Source: Hyphomonadaceae bacterium (GTDB taxonomy: Bacteria > Pseudomonadota > Alphaproteobacteria > Rhizobiales > Hyphomicrobiaceae). Taken from it: a DNA stretch of 64,000 bases. A program made the position numbers and the translations under genes. The notes beneath the pieces were generated by a model. The model saw nothing but the letters and a program-made list of their open reading frames with translations. It was not told where the DNA came from and searched no databases. Position 1 is the stretch's first letter, and each line of letters starts with the position of its first letter. The DNA is taken from NCBI GenBank assembly GCA_019747815.1, contig JAIEQJ010000004.1:1-64000 (forward strand), read 5' to 3'. This document shows positions 1-7,936 of the stretch, one piece after another.

Positions 1-108
1 TTCTCGATCTGAATCACACTAGCACCATGCGCTTGCTCGTGTCCTTTCGATCGCGAAGTTCGTTCAGCGCCTGCTGCAAGATCGGCGAACTTCGCGATCG
101 GGACACTA
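1..108. repeat. Intergenic hairpin repeat, copy A (partial)
   Basis: First, partial copy of a composite palindromic element. The window begins inside the first stem-loop (its right arm TTCTCGATCTGAATCACACT is present). The second stem-loop has arms CGATCGCGAAGTTCG and CGAACTTCGCGATCG, extended by GTGTCC/GGACAC. The same two-hairpin arrangement recurs at 267-420 and 40901-41078, so this is a dispersed family. No coding capacity. Confidence 0.85.
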
Positions 109-153
109 GCGTCTTTCAGATTGAGGTTGCCTCGCGGACGGCTTCGCCGACCC

Positions 154-217
154 CGTGGTGAGCTTGTCGAACCACGGCGTTGGTGTGCGCAGCCCGTCCT
201 TCGACAAGCTCAGGACG
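154..217. repeat. Inverted GAGCTTGTCGA repeat pair
   Basis: Two inverted copies of the short word GAGCTTGTCGA (160-170) and TCGACAAGCTC (201-211), each inside its own small palindrome (CGTGG...CCACG and CGTCC...GGACG). They can also pair with each other into one long hairpin. Words of this type (CTTCGACAAGCTCAGGACG) are familiar as dispersed intergenic repeats in GC-rich proteobacteria. No gene is seen here. Confidence 0.7.
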
Positions 218-266
218 CGGGCGAGCCCGCGGCTTGGGTGCTGCCACCAGGAACGGAGAGACTCTC

Positions 267-420
267 GTGTGATGATGGAGAAATTCGCCCGTCCTCGCAG
301 CACGCCTGCTGAGCGAATTTCTCGATCTGAATCACACTAGCACCATGCGCTTGCTCGTGTCCTTTCGATCGCGAAGTTCGTTCAGCGCCTGCTGCGAGAT
401 CCGGCGAACTTCGCGATCGG
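267..420. repeat. Intergenic two-hairpin repeat, copy B (complete)
   Basis: Complete copy of the element. Hairpin 1 (267-337) has arms GTGTGAT/ATCACAC and GAGAAATTCGC/GCGAATTTCTC around a loop containing GCAGCACGCCTGCTG. Hairpin 2 (366-419) has 15-bp perfect arms CGATCGCGAAGTTCG/CGAACTTCGCGATCG. The near-identical arrangement at 40901-41078 shows that both hairpins move or are conserved as one unit. Confidence 0.85.
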
Positions 421-424
421 AACT

Positions 425-569
425 AGAGCAGGATCGCTTCGGATTGAAGCATCTTGCCACAATGGCGAGGGCCTCGGCCGAAGCGTGAATCCTGCTCTGC
501 ATGAGTTGCCGAGAGTGCGATTCACGTTTCAATGGGAAGCTGCGCTTCCATATGAAACGATCGCGCTCT
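425..569. repeat. Tandem imperfect hairpins (AGAGCAGGAT type)
   Basis: Two further stem-loops abut copy B. One has arms AGAGCAGGAT (425-434) and ATCCTGCTCT (489-498). The other pairs GAGTGCGAT, GTTTCA and GGAAGC (513-540) with GCTTCC, TGAAAC and ATCGCGCTC (544-568). The block is bounded by CTAG-like words. It resembles the mosaic palindromic elements common between genes in Rhizobiales. Nothing coding is seen. Confidence 0.65.
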
Positions 570-612
570 AGCCGCGGGACCGGAACCCGGCAAGGAAATT
601 AGGCCATGCCGA

Positions 613-634
613 TACCTAGGTAATTACCTAGGTA
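613..634. promoter_or_regulatory. 22-bp perfect palindrome, possible regulator site
   Basis: A perfect 22-bp palindrome with half-site TACCTAGGTAA. Each half is itself a palindrome (TACCTAGGTA), so the site is a direct repeat and an inverted repeat at once. It is AT-rich in very GC-rich surroundings and stands apart from the long hairpin repeats on either side. Its symmetry would suit a dimeric regulator, but no gene starts nearby: the closest coding sequence ends at 946 on the minus strand. Function unknown. Confidence 0.4.
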
Positions 635-838
635 GGCTGATCGTCCGGTTTCGTCATAGTCTGATCGCGGTCGCAAGGCTTTGGCCTTCTCGGAACGCCC
701 GACCGATCACCCTCCTGACGCGGGGGGCGCAGTCCGAGCGGGGGAACACGGCAGCTCACGGAAGCCTTGCGGCCACCCTCACAATTTCCGCGATTGACAC
801 CTTCCTCATGCCGGCAGCGCGAGGCGTATCGCCCTGGG

Positions 839-870
839 TCCCGGGTATCGCGCTTCGCGCGATCCCGGGA
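839..870. repeat. CCCGGGATCGCGCG hairpin
   Basis: Short stem-loop: TCCCGGG and TCGCGC pair with GCGCGA and CCCGGGA around the loop TTC, with a one-base bulge. It lies about 75 bp beyond the stop codon of the small membrane protein on the minus strand and could end that transcript, although there is no T-run. It may equally be one more dispersed palindrome of the 1-945 repeat cluster. Confidence 0.5.
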
Positions 871-945
871 TGACAACCGGGGCCGCGAAGTCCGGGACGG
901 CAGGCGGAGCCCGGGATGGCAGGCAGAAACTTCGGCTCGCGGGTG

Positions 946-1323
946 TCAGTTGCTGCTGAAGAGGTTCCACGGCCACTGCACCGCGGCCTGCTGCGGCGGC
1001 GGCTTGGGCTTCTCGACCACCTTCTTCTTCACCAGCGGCCTTGCCGGCCTGGCGTCGGCAGCCTTGACGATGCCGCCGGGTGCGGCGGCGGCATTGGGCG
1101 GCCTGGCGCCGGCCGCCGGCGGCTCGGCTCGCTGGGACACGAACCGGCTTCTCCCCTGGAACGTGTTGATGGCCTTGGGCCCGCCCGGCGGCTCGCGCCT
1201 GCCCGCGGCGTGCGCCTGCTTCTGGGTCCACTGGGGATCGAAGTAGCCGTGCAGCGTGAACGTGCCCAGGATGAGCCCTCCGGCAATCAGGAGCCCGGAC
1301 ACAACCAGCCTCGCGAGCGACAT
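946..1323 (-). CDS. Small single-pass membrane protein, unknown function
   Basis: Unrecognised 125-residue protein. An N-terminal hydrophobic segment (residues about 4-27, LVVSGLLIAGGLILGTFTL) should anchor it in the inner membrane. The rest is a low-complexity Pro/Ala/Lys-rich tail with a KKKVVEKPKPPP stretch, likely periplasmic and possibly cell-wall spanning as in TonB-like linkers. The start at 1323 is preceded by a good Shine-Dalgarno (GAGGGAGGGGGC). Longer reading frames upstream have no such signal. It follows the GST gene on the same strand after about 290 bp. No domain was recognised. Confidence 0.6.
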   Translation of the reverse strand: MSLARLVVSGLLIAGGLILGTFTLHGYFDPQWTQKQAHAAGRREPPGGPKAINTFQGRSRFVSQRAEPPAAGARPPNAAAAPGGIVKAADARPARPLVKKKVVEKPKPPPQQAAVQWPWNLFSSN

Positions 1324-1612
1324 GCCCCCTCCCTCGACGCCTACAGTCGGCAGCAAGTTCCCCGCGCCGGGCACGTAACGCCGCGAATGTGGAGTTTGTG
1401 CGACGGGCGTGGCCGCCGGTTGCCTGCCGCTTGCGCTCACCCGGAGCGGATGGCGGCCTGACGGCAACACAGGCGCGAGCCGGGCCGTGCGCCGAGCCCC
1501 CAGGGCGGGGAGGGGCGTGAAAGCGCCGAAGCGCGGCTGCGTTCCGCGCCGAGAGCCTTGATGCGGCGCTCCCCGGCGCCGCGGCCGGATGACGGGGCGA
1601 TGGATGGGCCGG

Positions 1613-2383
1613 CTATCCACGCGGCACGGACGGCCCCGGCCACAGCACGCGGCCCTCCGCGATCTCGGTGAAGAACCAGTCGTGAAACCCGCGCGCGAGC
1701 ATCCACTCGATGCGATCCCCGCGCCAGAAGATGCGCGTGCGCTCCAGATCGTGCGTCTCGATGGCGGCGATGTAGTCGCGCGCGCGCCGCTGATCGTCGA
1801 TGCAGATGGCGAGCCGCCGCATGGCGCCGAACCAGCGGACGAGGTTGGGATGCGCGTCCTTGTCGAACTCCACGCCCATGAAGCGCCCGGACGCGATGTG
1901 GGGAAACAGCGCGATGTCGGCGATCGACAGCGCGCCGCAGACAAACTCGCGGCCTGCAAGGTCCCGCTCCAGCGCGGCATAGACCAGGCCCATGTCGGCG
2001 CGCGCCTTCTCCATGAGGCCCGCGGGCATGGCGTCGTGGCGGTCGAGCAGCTTCCAGTACGAGAGGTTGACGAAGACCGCATCGATCAGCGTGTCGGCCG
2101 TGCGCTCCCACGCCCGCGCGTGCACGCGTGCGGCGGGGCCTGGCGGATAGACCGGGTTGTCGGGATAGCGGAACTCCAGGTAGGCGACGATATCGGCCGA
2201 GTTGACGACCGTGATGTCGCCGTCGACCAGCACCGGCACCTCGACGCGTCCGTTCACCGCCTGCAGCGCGGCGTGGCTCGACTTGAGCAGCCCGTCCACA
2301 GCCTCGAACGGCAGCCCCTTGTGCTCGAGCACCATGCGCACCTTGCGCGCAAACGGGCTGAAGGCGCTATCGTAGAGCTGCAT
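1613..2383 (-). CDS. Glutathione S-transferase family protein
   Basis: Cytosolic GST-fold protein of 256 residues, probably conjugating or reducing a small substrate with glutathione. The N-terminal thioredoxin-like half (residues 1-80) carries SPFARKVRMVLEHKG, the glutathione-site cis-Pro region (VEVPVLVDGD) and the NSADIVAYLE motif that binds the gamma-glutamyl moiety. The helical C-terminal domain has ALSIADIALFPH. The start is supported by GGGGAGG upstream. The catalytic position is Ser rather than Cys. The C-terminal extension of about 50 residues (WRGDRIEWML) is longer than in typical GSTs. Substrate unknown. Confidence 0.85.
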   Translation of the reverse strand: MQLYDSAFSPFARKVRMVLEHKGLPFEAVDGLLKSSHAALQAVNGRVEVPVLVDGDITVVNSADIVAYLEFRYPDNPVYPPGPAARVHARAWERTADTLIDAVFVNLSYWKLLDRHDAMPAGLMEKARADMGLVYAALERDLAGREFVCGALSIADIALFPHIASGRFMGVEFDKDAHPNLVRWFGAMRRLAICIDDQRRARDYIAAIETHDLERTRIFWRGDRIEWMLARGFHDWFFTEIAEGRVLWPGPSVPRG

Positions 2384-2494
2384 GACGCGACCTCCCCTTA
2401 AGGTTTTCTGCGCTGTCCCCTGCGGGCAGCTCTGGCCTTCGGCTGCTCTAGCATGCCACCCTCGTACCATGGCAGAATCTGCTGACAGCCCATG

Positions 2495-2542
2495 ACATGC
2501 CACGACACATGCCCTGACACATGCCATGACACATGCCATGAC
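2495..2542 (+). repeat. Four tandem 12-bp repeats at the dinB start
   Basis: Four contiguous copies of ACATGCCATGAC (the first two with one substitution each) cover the 5' end of dinB. Each unit contains ATG triplets, so several in-phase start codons are offered (2526 and 2538 fit the dinB frame). Because 12 bp is four codons, gain or loss of units would keep the frame while changing spacing and N-terminus. Confidence 0.85.
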
Positions 2543-3740
2543 ACGCGCCCTGTGCCGCGACTGCTGCGAGATGATCGACGTCACCGGCTCCGCCTGCGCG
2601 CGGTGCGGCGGCGCGCGGCTCGTTGCCCATGCCGAGATCGAACATCTCGGCATCGCCCACATCGATTGCGATGCGTTCTATGCCTCCGTCGAGAAGCGCG
2701 ACCGGCCCGAGCTCGAGGACGAGCCGGTCATTGTCGGCCATCCGGGCGGACGCGGCGTGGTCACCACCGCCTGCTACATCGCACGCCGGTTCGGCGCGAG
2801 GTCGGCCATGCCGATGTTCCAGGCGCTGGAGCTGTGCCCGCACGCCACCGTCATTGTGCCCGACATGGCCAAGTACAAGCGCGTGAGCGAGGAGATCCGC
2901 ACCATCCTCGACGCGGCCACCTCCATCATCGAGCCGCTGTCGCTCGATGAGGCCTATCTCGACCTCACCGACGATTATCGCACCGAGGCGCCGCCGGCAG
3001 CCGAGGCGCTGGCGCTGATCGCCCGGCGCATCGAGCGCGAGGTCGGCATCACCGTGTCGATCGGGCTGTCGTGCAACAAGTTCCTGGCCAAGCTGGCCTC
3101 CGAGCTGGAGAAGCCCCGCGGCTTCTCGATCATCGGCCGGGCCGAGGCGAAGGGCTTCCTGGCGCCGCTGTCGGTGCGCAAGATCCACGGCGTCGGCGCG
3201 GTCACGGCGCGGCGCATGGAGGAGAGCGGCCTCAGGACCATCGCCGACCTGCAGGCTGAGCCCGAGCCGGCGCTCATGGCGCGCTTCGGCAAGTTCGGCC
3301 AGCGGCTTTTCCAGTTCGCCCATGGCGAGGACGACCGGCAGGTCACGCCCAGCCGGCCCACCAAGAGCATCTCCGCCGAGACCACCTTTCACCAGGATAC
3401 GGGCGCGGCGGAGAGGCTGCGCGAGGTGGCGGGCACGCTGTCTGAACGCGTCGCCGGCCAGCTCGTGCGCAAGGGCCTCGCCGGGCGCAGCGTGGTTTTG
3501 AAGCTCAAGACGTCGGACTTCCGCATCCTGACGCGCAGCCGCAGGCTTGCGCATCCGACCCAGCGCGCCGCGGTGATCTTGGAAAGCATCGCCAGCCTGA
3601 TCGACAGGGAGGCCGACGGGCGCACCTACCGCCTGATCGGCGTCGGCATCGGCGACCTCGGGGAAGCGACCGCCGCCGACCCCACGGACCTTTTCAGCTT
3701 CGCCGCGACGGGCGCAGAACCGCGCGGGCCGAGGCCCTGA
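2526..3740 (+). CDS. dinB: DNA polymerase IV (Y-family)
   Basis: Error-prone translesion polymerase of 404 residues. An N-terminal zinc-ribbon-like segment (Cys10, Cys13/14, Cys24, Cys27) is a feature of alphaproteobacterial DinB. It is followed by the palm with catalytic Asp47 (HIDCDAFYASVEK), Asp141-Glu142 (PLSLDEAYLDL), the SVGLSCNKFLAKLAS motif, helix-hairpin-helix motifs (IHGVGAVTARRM) and the little finger. The C-terminal PTDLFSF resembles the beta-clamp binding motif. The start lies inside tandem 12-bp repeats, so ATG 2526 or 2538 are both possible. No convincing Shine-Dalgarno is visible. No imuA/imuB neighbour. Confidence 0.95.
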   Translation: MTHAMTRALCRDCCEMIDVTGSACARCGGARLVAHAEIEHLGIAHIDCDAFYASVEKRDRPELEDEPVIVGHPGGRGVVTTACYIARRFGARSAMPMFQALELCPHATVIVPDMAKYKRVSEEIRTILDAATSIIEPLSLDEAYLDLTDDYRTEAPPAAEALALIARRIEREVGITVSIGLSCNKFLAKLASELEKPRGFSIIGRAEAKGFLAPLSVRKIHGVGAVTARRMEESGLRTIADLQAEPEPALMARFGKFGQRLFQFAHGEDDRQVTPSRPTKSISAETTFHQDTGAAERLREVAGTLSERVAGQLVRKGLAGRSVVLKLKTSDFRILTRSRRLAHPTQRAAVILESIASLIDREADGRTYRLIGVGIGDLGEATAADPTDLFSFAATGAEPRGPRP

Positions 3741-3755
3741 TTTTTATGGTTCCCG

Positions 3756-4511
3756 TCAGCCCTCCTGGGCGATCAGCTCGATGTTCAGCCGCACATAGTC
3801 GCCGGGATAGGTGATCTCGCCGATGTAGAGGACGACGCCGCCCTTGTCGCTCACCACGCAGCGCGCCTCCGCCGTCGGCGCGTTGAGGGCGATGCCGAGG
3901 TGGCGCGCCGCCTCGATGTCGGCGGAGCCGACCACGACCGTCTGATGGGCGCGCTGGATGGCAATCTCCTTGATCTCGGAGAGCACCGCCAGCGCCACGC
4001 GCGTGGAGAACTGCTTGGGCGCCTGCGCATACACGTGCTTGGCGATGTGCACGCGGGCGTAGGCATAGGGCTTGCCCGAGCGCTTCTGGACGCTGCGGAG
4101 GAACACATAGGCCTCCGCCGGGGTGCCGTCGTCCTCCTCGAGCCGGGGGACCGGGCGCGGCTCGGACGGCAGCACCTGGGGAACGTGGTCGCGGATCGGC
4201 GCGATCAGACTTTCCCAGTCGGTCGCGAGCTGCATCCAGCGGTTGCTCTGGACCGCCTTGATGACGAAGGTGCCGCGGCCCTGGAACGATTTCACCAGGC
4301 CCTCGCCCTGCAGCAGATCGATGGCCTGGCGCACGGTCACGCGCGCCACGTCGAACTCGTGCTCCAGCTCCTCCAGGGTTGCGATCTTGTCGCCCACGGC
4401 CCAGTGGCCGTCGCGGATCCGCCGCCGCAGCACGGACGCCACCTGCAAATAGCGGGGCACCCGGCTGTCCGCATCCTGGCGGGTCATGGACTTGCGCGCG
4501 CGGTTGGTCAT
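3756..4511 (-). CDS. GntR/HutC-family transcriptional regulator
   Basis: 251-residue regulator. An N-terminal GntR winged helix-turn-helix (about residues 15-85; RYLQVASVLRRRI, VARVTVRQAIDLLQGEGL, FQGRGTFV) is followed by a UTRA effector-binding domain (about 95-250) of the HutC subfamily. The start at 4511 has GGAAAGAAG upstream. It lies 72 bp downstream of pxpC on the same strand, so it is the obvious candidate to control the pxp/F420 region. The shared motif at 6428 and 12789 would be its expected operator. Effector unknown; a lactam or carboxylate ligand is inference only. Confidence 0.85.
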   Translation of the reverse strand: MTNRARKSMTRQDADSRVPRYLQVASVLRRRIRDGHWAVGDKIATLEELEHEFDVARVTVRQAIDLLQGEGLVKSFQGRGTFVIKAVQSNRWMQLATDWESLIAPIRDHVPQVLPSEPRPVPRLEEDDGTPAEAYVFLRSVQKRSGKPYAYARVHIAKHVYAQAPKQFSTRVALAVLSEIKEIAIQRAHQTVVVGSADIEAARHLGIALNAPTAEARCVVSDKGGVVLYIGEITYPGDYVRLNIELIAQEG

Positions 4512-4583
4512 CTTCTTTCCGGTCCGTTGCGTAGGCGTTCTAATCCGCATCAGCACCCTTCGGTCAAGCACGTTGCATCAAGA

Positions 4584-5639
4584 TCAATAACCGTCCGGGC
4601 GCCAGTCGTGCGCGTCGACCATGCCGCTGACGAGGTTGGCCCTGAGCAGCTTGGCCTCGTCGATGGCGGCCCGCACGCCCACGATGCGCTGGGCGATGGC
4701 ATCGATGTCGGCCCGGAGCTGGCGGTGCGCGGCCTCGGCCGCCTCCACGCCGACGGCCTCGAAGGCGACCTTGGCACCCGGCGCCAGCCGCCCCAGCGCC
4801 GGCAGGTCGGCCGAGATGACGGTGGCGATCTTGGGATAGCCGCCCGTCGTCTGGCGGTCTGCCAGCAGCACGATCGGCAAGCCGTTGCCCGGCACCTGGA
4901 TCGAGCCCGGGGCAATGCCGTCGGAGACGATGTTGTAGCCCTTGGCGTGCTCGAGCGCGGGGCCTTCGAGCCGCATGCCCATGCGATCGGAGGCCGGCGA
5001 GACGGTGAACACGCCCTCCTGCAGCGTCCGCTTGCCCGCGGCGCTGAAATAGTCGTCCTGCGGCCCGAACACCACACGGAAGCGCCGCGGCGGCGCCACC
5101 TCGAGCGACGGCAGCATGCGCTCCTCACGCGGCTCCGCCTGCGCCTGCCGCAGGGGCAGCAGGTCGCCCGCGCGCAGCGCCCGGCCCGCAAACCCGCCCA
5201 AGGCCGCGCGGGCGAAGGTGGATTGGCTGCCGAGCGCCGCTGGGACGTCGAACCCGCCCTCGACGGCGAGATAGCCGACTGCGCTCGCCGACAGCGCGCC
5301 GATGCGCAGGACCTGGCCCCGGCTCAGGAGAAGGCTCTGCAGGCCCGGGCTGCGCTGACCGGCGGGAGCCGTCTCATCGGCAAGGACATCGATGGGCGCG
5401 CTGCCGCCGGCAAAGGCTACCCGCACGCTCTCCGCCTCGACCACGAATGCGGGGCCCTGGTAGACGATCTCCAGCGCACCGGCGCCCGGAGGGTTGCCGA
5501 CCAGCAGGTTGGCCGCCCGCAGGCTCACGGCATCAAGCGCGCCAGACACCGGAATGCCCAAACGCTGATGACCCGGCCGCCCGAGGTCCTGCAGGGTGGT
5601 CATCAGACCCGGCGCCAGAATGCGCAGCGCAGGCTTCAT
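4584..5639 (-). CDS. pxpC: 5-oxoprolinase subunit PxpC-like (biotin-dependent carboxyltransferase family)
   Basis: 351-residue protein of the KipA/PxpC family, related to the carboxyltransferase domain of urea amidolyase. In known systems PxpA-PxpB-PxpC opens 5-oxoproline to glutamate using ATP. Diagnostic segments are GLMTTLQDLGRPGHQRLGIP at the N-terminus, SGALDAVSLRAANLLVGNP, RVVFGPQDDYF and SDRMGMRLEGP. It starts inside the end of pxpB with an ATGA overlap, indicating translational coupling. The clustering with F420 genes makes a substrate other than 5-oxoproline conceivable. Confidence 0.88.
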   Translation of the reverse strand: MKPALRILAPGLMTTLQDLGRPGHQRLGIPVSGALDAVSLRAANLLVGNPPGAGALEIVYQGPAFVVEAESVRVAFAGGSAPIDVLADETAPAGQRSPGLQSLLLSRGQVLRIGALSASAVGYLAVEGGFDVPAALGSQSTFARAALGGFAGRALRAGDLLPLRQAQAEPREERMLPSLEVAPPRRFRVVFGPQDDYFSAAGKRTLQEGVFTVSPASDRMGMRLEGPALEHAKGYNIVSDGIAPGSIQVPGNGLPIVLLADRQTTGGYPKIATVISADLPALGRLAPGAKVAFEAVGVEAAEAAHRQLRADIDAIAQRIVGVRAAIDEAKLLRANLVSGMVDAHDWRPDGY

Positions 5640-6406
5640 GGCGTTCCTCGATCCGGCCGATCCTGAGGCTCCAGCCGCAATGCGCCGGCCTCGGCCTGCG
5701 CGAAAAGCGCCTCGTACTGTGCAAGCGAGACCGGCTGAAAGGCGACCTTGTCGCCGGCGCGCAGCAGGACGGGCCGGTCGCGGCGCAGGTCCCACAGGCG
5801 CGCGGGCGTGCGGCCGATGAGATGCCAGCCGCCCGGACTTTCAAGCGTGTAGACCGCCGTCATCGCCGTGGCGATGGCGATGGAGCCCGGCGGCACCTTG
5901 GTGCGCGGGTTCTCGCGCCGCGGCAGCCTGAGCTCGGCGGGCAGATCGCCCATGTAGGGATAGCCCGGCAGAAACCCAACCATATAAACGTGATACGTTA
6001 CGGCGCTGTGGCGCTGGACGACCTGGTCGGGGGTGAGGCCGGTACGGCTTGCAACCTCCAACAGATCCGGCGCCAGGCTGGGATCGTAGCAGGCCGGAAC
6101 GTGCCACAGGCGGCCGGACCCTTCCGCCGCATGCAGGTCTGCCAGCAGCGGCACCAGCTTCGCCTTCAGCTCGACTTGCGGCAACACCCCAGGGTCGTAG
6201 TGGATCATCAGGGAGCGAAAGGTGGGGACCAACTCGACAATCCCGGGCACCCTGGCGGCCTCAAGCTTGTCGGCCAGCGCCAGCACCTGCGCACTGACGC
6301 GGCGGTCGACGCCGTCGCCGAACTCGACGCAAAGCCCGGTATCGCCGCAGGGCAGCAGCCGCGTCGCGTGCGTGGTGGGTGTGTTTTTCACGTCGGTATC
6401 GGGCAT
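5636..6406 (-). CDS. pxpB: 5-oxoprolinase subunit PxpB-like (KipI family)
   Basis: 256-residue PxpB/KipI homologue (allophanate hydrolase subunit 1 fold). It shows RLLPCGDTGLCVEFGD near residue 16, the PVCYD-equivalent HVPACYDPSLAPDL, GFLPGYPYMGDLP and RTKVPPGSIAIA followed by SPGGWHLIGRTP, all typical of the family. It partners PxpC and PxpA in the ATP-dependent lactam-opening enzyme. First gene of a two-gene minus-strand operon whose promoter faces pxpA across a 66-bp AT-rich spacer containing the operator-like palindrome. Confidence 0.9.
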   Translation of the reverse strand: MPDTDVKNTPTTHATRLLPCGDTGLCVEFGDGVDRRVSAQVLALADKLEAARVPGIVELVPTFRSLMIHYDPGVLPQVELKAKLVPLLADLHAAEGSGRLWHVPACYDPSLAPDLLEVASRTGLTPDQVVQRHSAVTYHVYMVGFLPGYPYMGDLPAELRLPRRENPRTKVPPGSIAIATAMTAVYTLESPGGWHLIGRTPARLWDLRRDRPVLLRAGDKVAFQPVSLAQYEALFAQAEAGALRLEPQDRPDRGTP

Positions 6407-6425
6407 GACCCATATTGTATGGTCT

Positions 6426-6443
6426 TACTATAAATAGTATCAC
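6426..6443. promoter_or_regulatory. Operator-like palindrome between pxpB and pxpA
   Basis: AT-rich island between divergent pxpB and pxpA. It contains the inverted repeat TACTAT-AA-ATAGTA. Read on the minus strand it gives GTGATACTATTTATAG, which matches 13 of 16 positions of GTGGTACTAATAATAG upstream of the PLP-enzyme gene. Both keep a CTA-N4-TAG core. The position between divergent starts suits an operator for the nearby GntR/HutC regulator. This assignment is inference. Confidence 0.5.
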
Positions 6444-6472
6444 ATGTTCTGGTCCACCGGGAGCCAGTTCGC

Positions 6473-7246
6473 ATGACCAAGACCGTCAATCTCAACGCCG
6501 ACATCGCCGAGGGTTGGGGCGCCTACGACATCGGCAACGATGCCGAGCTCATGAAGATTATCAAATCCGCGAGCGTCGCCTGCGGCTTTCATGCCGGCGA
6601 CCCCAACACCATGCACAGGCTGTGCATGCTGGCGAAGCAGGAAGGGGTGAGCGTGGGCGTGCACCCCGGCTTCAACGACCTGTGGGGCTTCGGCCGGCGC
6701 CGCATCCAGATGAAGCCGAGCGACCTTGAATACATGATCGCCTACCAGATCGGCGCGCTGCAGGCGATGGCGAGCTATGCGGGCCTCAAGGTCACGCACC
6801 TGAAGCCGCACGGCGCCCTCAACAACATGGCGGCCGAGGACGAGGGCTATGCCATGGCCATCGGCCGGGCCATCAAGACCGTGGACAAGGACATCATCTA
6901 CGTGGCGCTGTTCGGATCGCAGATGCACAAGGCCGCCGAACGGCTGGGCCTCAGGCTGGCGTGCGAGAGCTTCCCCGACCGCCTCTATGAGGACGACGGC
7001 AACCTGGCGTCGAGAACGATCCCGGGCACCGTGGTCAAGGACCCCAAGGTGGCGAGCGAGCAGGCCGTGCGCATGGTGCGCGACGGCGAGATCATCTCCC
7101 GCAACGGCAAGACCGTGAAGATCACCGCGCACACGCTGTGCGTCCACGGCGACGAGGCAACCGGGGTGGCGGTGGCGCGCGCGATTCGCAAGGGCCTCGA
7201 AGATGCGGGCATCGCCATCGTGCCGCTCCCCGAGATGAAATTGTGA
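6473..7246 (+). CDS. pxpA: 5-oxoprolinase subunit PxpA-like (LamB/YcsF family)
   Basis: 257-residue LamB/YcsF-family protein. It has LNADIAEGWGAYDIGND, the SVACGFHAGDPNTM motif, VGVHPGFNDLWGFGRR and HLKPHGALNNMA, which line the metal and substrate pocket in this family. With PxpB/PxpC it should hydrolyse a lactam at the cost of ATP. It departs from the common form at several sites (GEGWG instead of GESFG, Phe/Trp around the GFGRR segment), so substrate identity is open. Its stop overlaps the npdG start (TGATG), so it is the first gene of the F420 operon. Confidence 0.9.
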   Translation: MTKTVNLNADIAEGWGAYDIGNDAELMKIIKSASVACGFHAGDPNTMHRLCMLAKQEGVSVGVHPGFNDLWGFGRRRIQMKPSDLEYMIAYQIGALQAMASYAGLKVTHLKPHGALNNMAAEDEGYAMAIGRAIKTVDKDIIYVALFGSQMHKAAERLGLRLACESFPDRLYEDDGNLASRTIPGTVVKDPKVASEQAVRMVRDGEIISRNGKTVKITAHTLCVHGDEATGVAVARAIRKGLEDAGIAIVPLPEMKL

Positions 7247-7929
7247 TGGGAGGCGTGATCGTGGCTTCGGACAAACCGGCCCTGGCGGTCGTCGGCGGCA
7301 CGGGCACGCTGGGCTCGGGGCTCGCCAAGCGCTGGGCGGCGGCCGGGTACCCCGTCATCATCGGCTCGCGCGATGCGGGCAAGGCCGAAGCCGCGGCGCG
7401 CACGCTCGCAGCGGGTGCCGGCGCACCCGCCCCGCGCGGCGCATCCAATCAGGACGCCGCCAAGGCCGGCGAGGTCGTGATCCTCACCGTTCCCTGGTCG
7501 AACCACGCCCCAATTCTCGCCGAGATCAAAGCCCATGTCGCGGGCAAGATCGTGGTCGACGCCACCGTGCCCCTGGTGCCGCCCAAGGTCGCGCGCGTGC
7601 AGTTGCCGGCGGAAACATCCGCCGCGCTCGCGGCCCAGCAACGGCTGGGCGATCAGGCCAGAGTGGTCGCGGCGTTCCACAACGTGGCGGCCCACAAGCT
7701 GCAGCTCGACCAGCCGATCGATTGCGATGTGCTGGTCTGCGGCGACGACCCCAAGGACCGGGCGGTGGCGGTGGCGCTGGCGCAAGCGGCAGGCCTGCGC
7801 GGCGTGCATGCCGGGCCGCTGGCCAATGCCGTGGCGGCGGAGGCCTTGACATCGGTGCTGATCGGGATCAACCGCACCTATAAGGTGGATGGAGCCGGCA
7901 TCCGCATCACCGGCATCGGCAAGGACTAG
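7246..7929 (+). CDS. npdG: NADPH-dependent F420 reductase
   Basis: 227-residue F420:NADP oxidoreductase homologue that moves hydride between NADPH and F420, giving F420H2 for LLM enzymes. The N-terminal Rossmann fold has VVGGTGTLGSGLAKRWAAAG and the NADP-favouring IIGSRD. Further family motifs are VILTVPW, VVDATVPL and VAAFHNVAA. The ATG overlaps the pxpA stop by one base (TGATG), which indicates coupling. An F420 reductase inside the biosynthesis operon shows the cofactor is meant to be used as a reductant. Confidence 0.9.
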   Translation: MGGVIVASDKPALAVVGGTGTLGSGLAKRWAAAGYPVIIGSRDAGKAEAAARTLAAGAGAPAPRGASNQDAAKAGEVVILTVPWSNHAPILAEIKAHVAGKIVVDATVPLVPPKVARVQLPAETSAALAAQQRLGDQARVVAAFHNVAAHKLQLDQPIDCDVLVCGDDPKDRAVAVALAQAAGLRGVHAGPLANAVAAEALTSVLIGINRTYKVDGAGIRITGIGKD

Positions 7930-7936
7930 GCTGCCC

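Noticed and set aside
1-420. CRISPR array
   Set aside because: Repeats are long palindromic hairpins without regular spacing, spacers or cas genes.
628-876. Minus-strand frame of 82 codons in the repeat cluster
   Set aside because: Arg/Pro/Ser-rich, overlaps hairpin repeats, no Shine-Dalgarno, no family.
2492-2950. Cys/His/Asp-rich frame beginning MTCHDTCPDTCHDT
   Set aside because: Produced by the tandem repeat read out of the dinB frame. It does not resemble a real metal-binding protein and lies across dinB.
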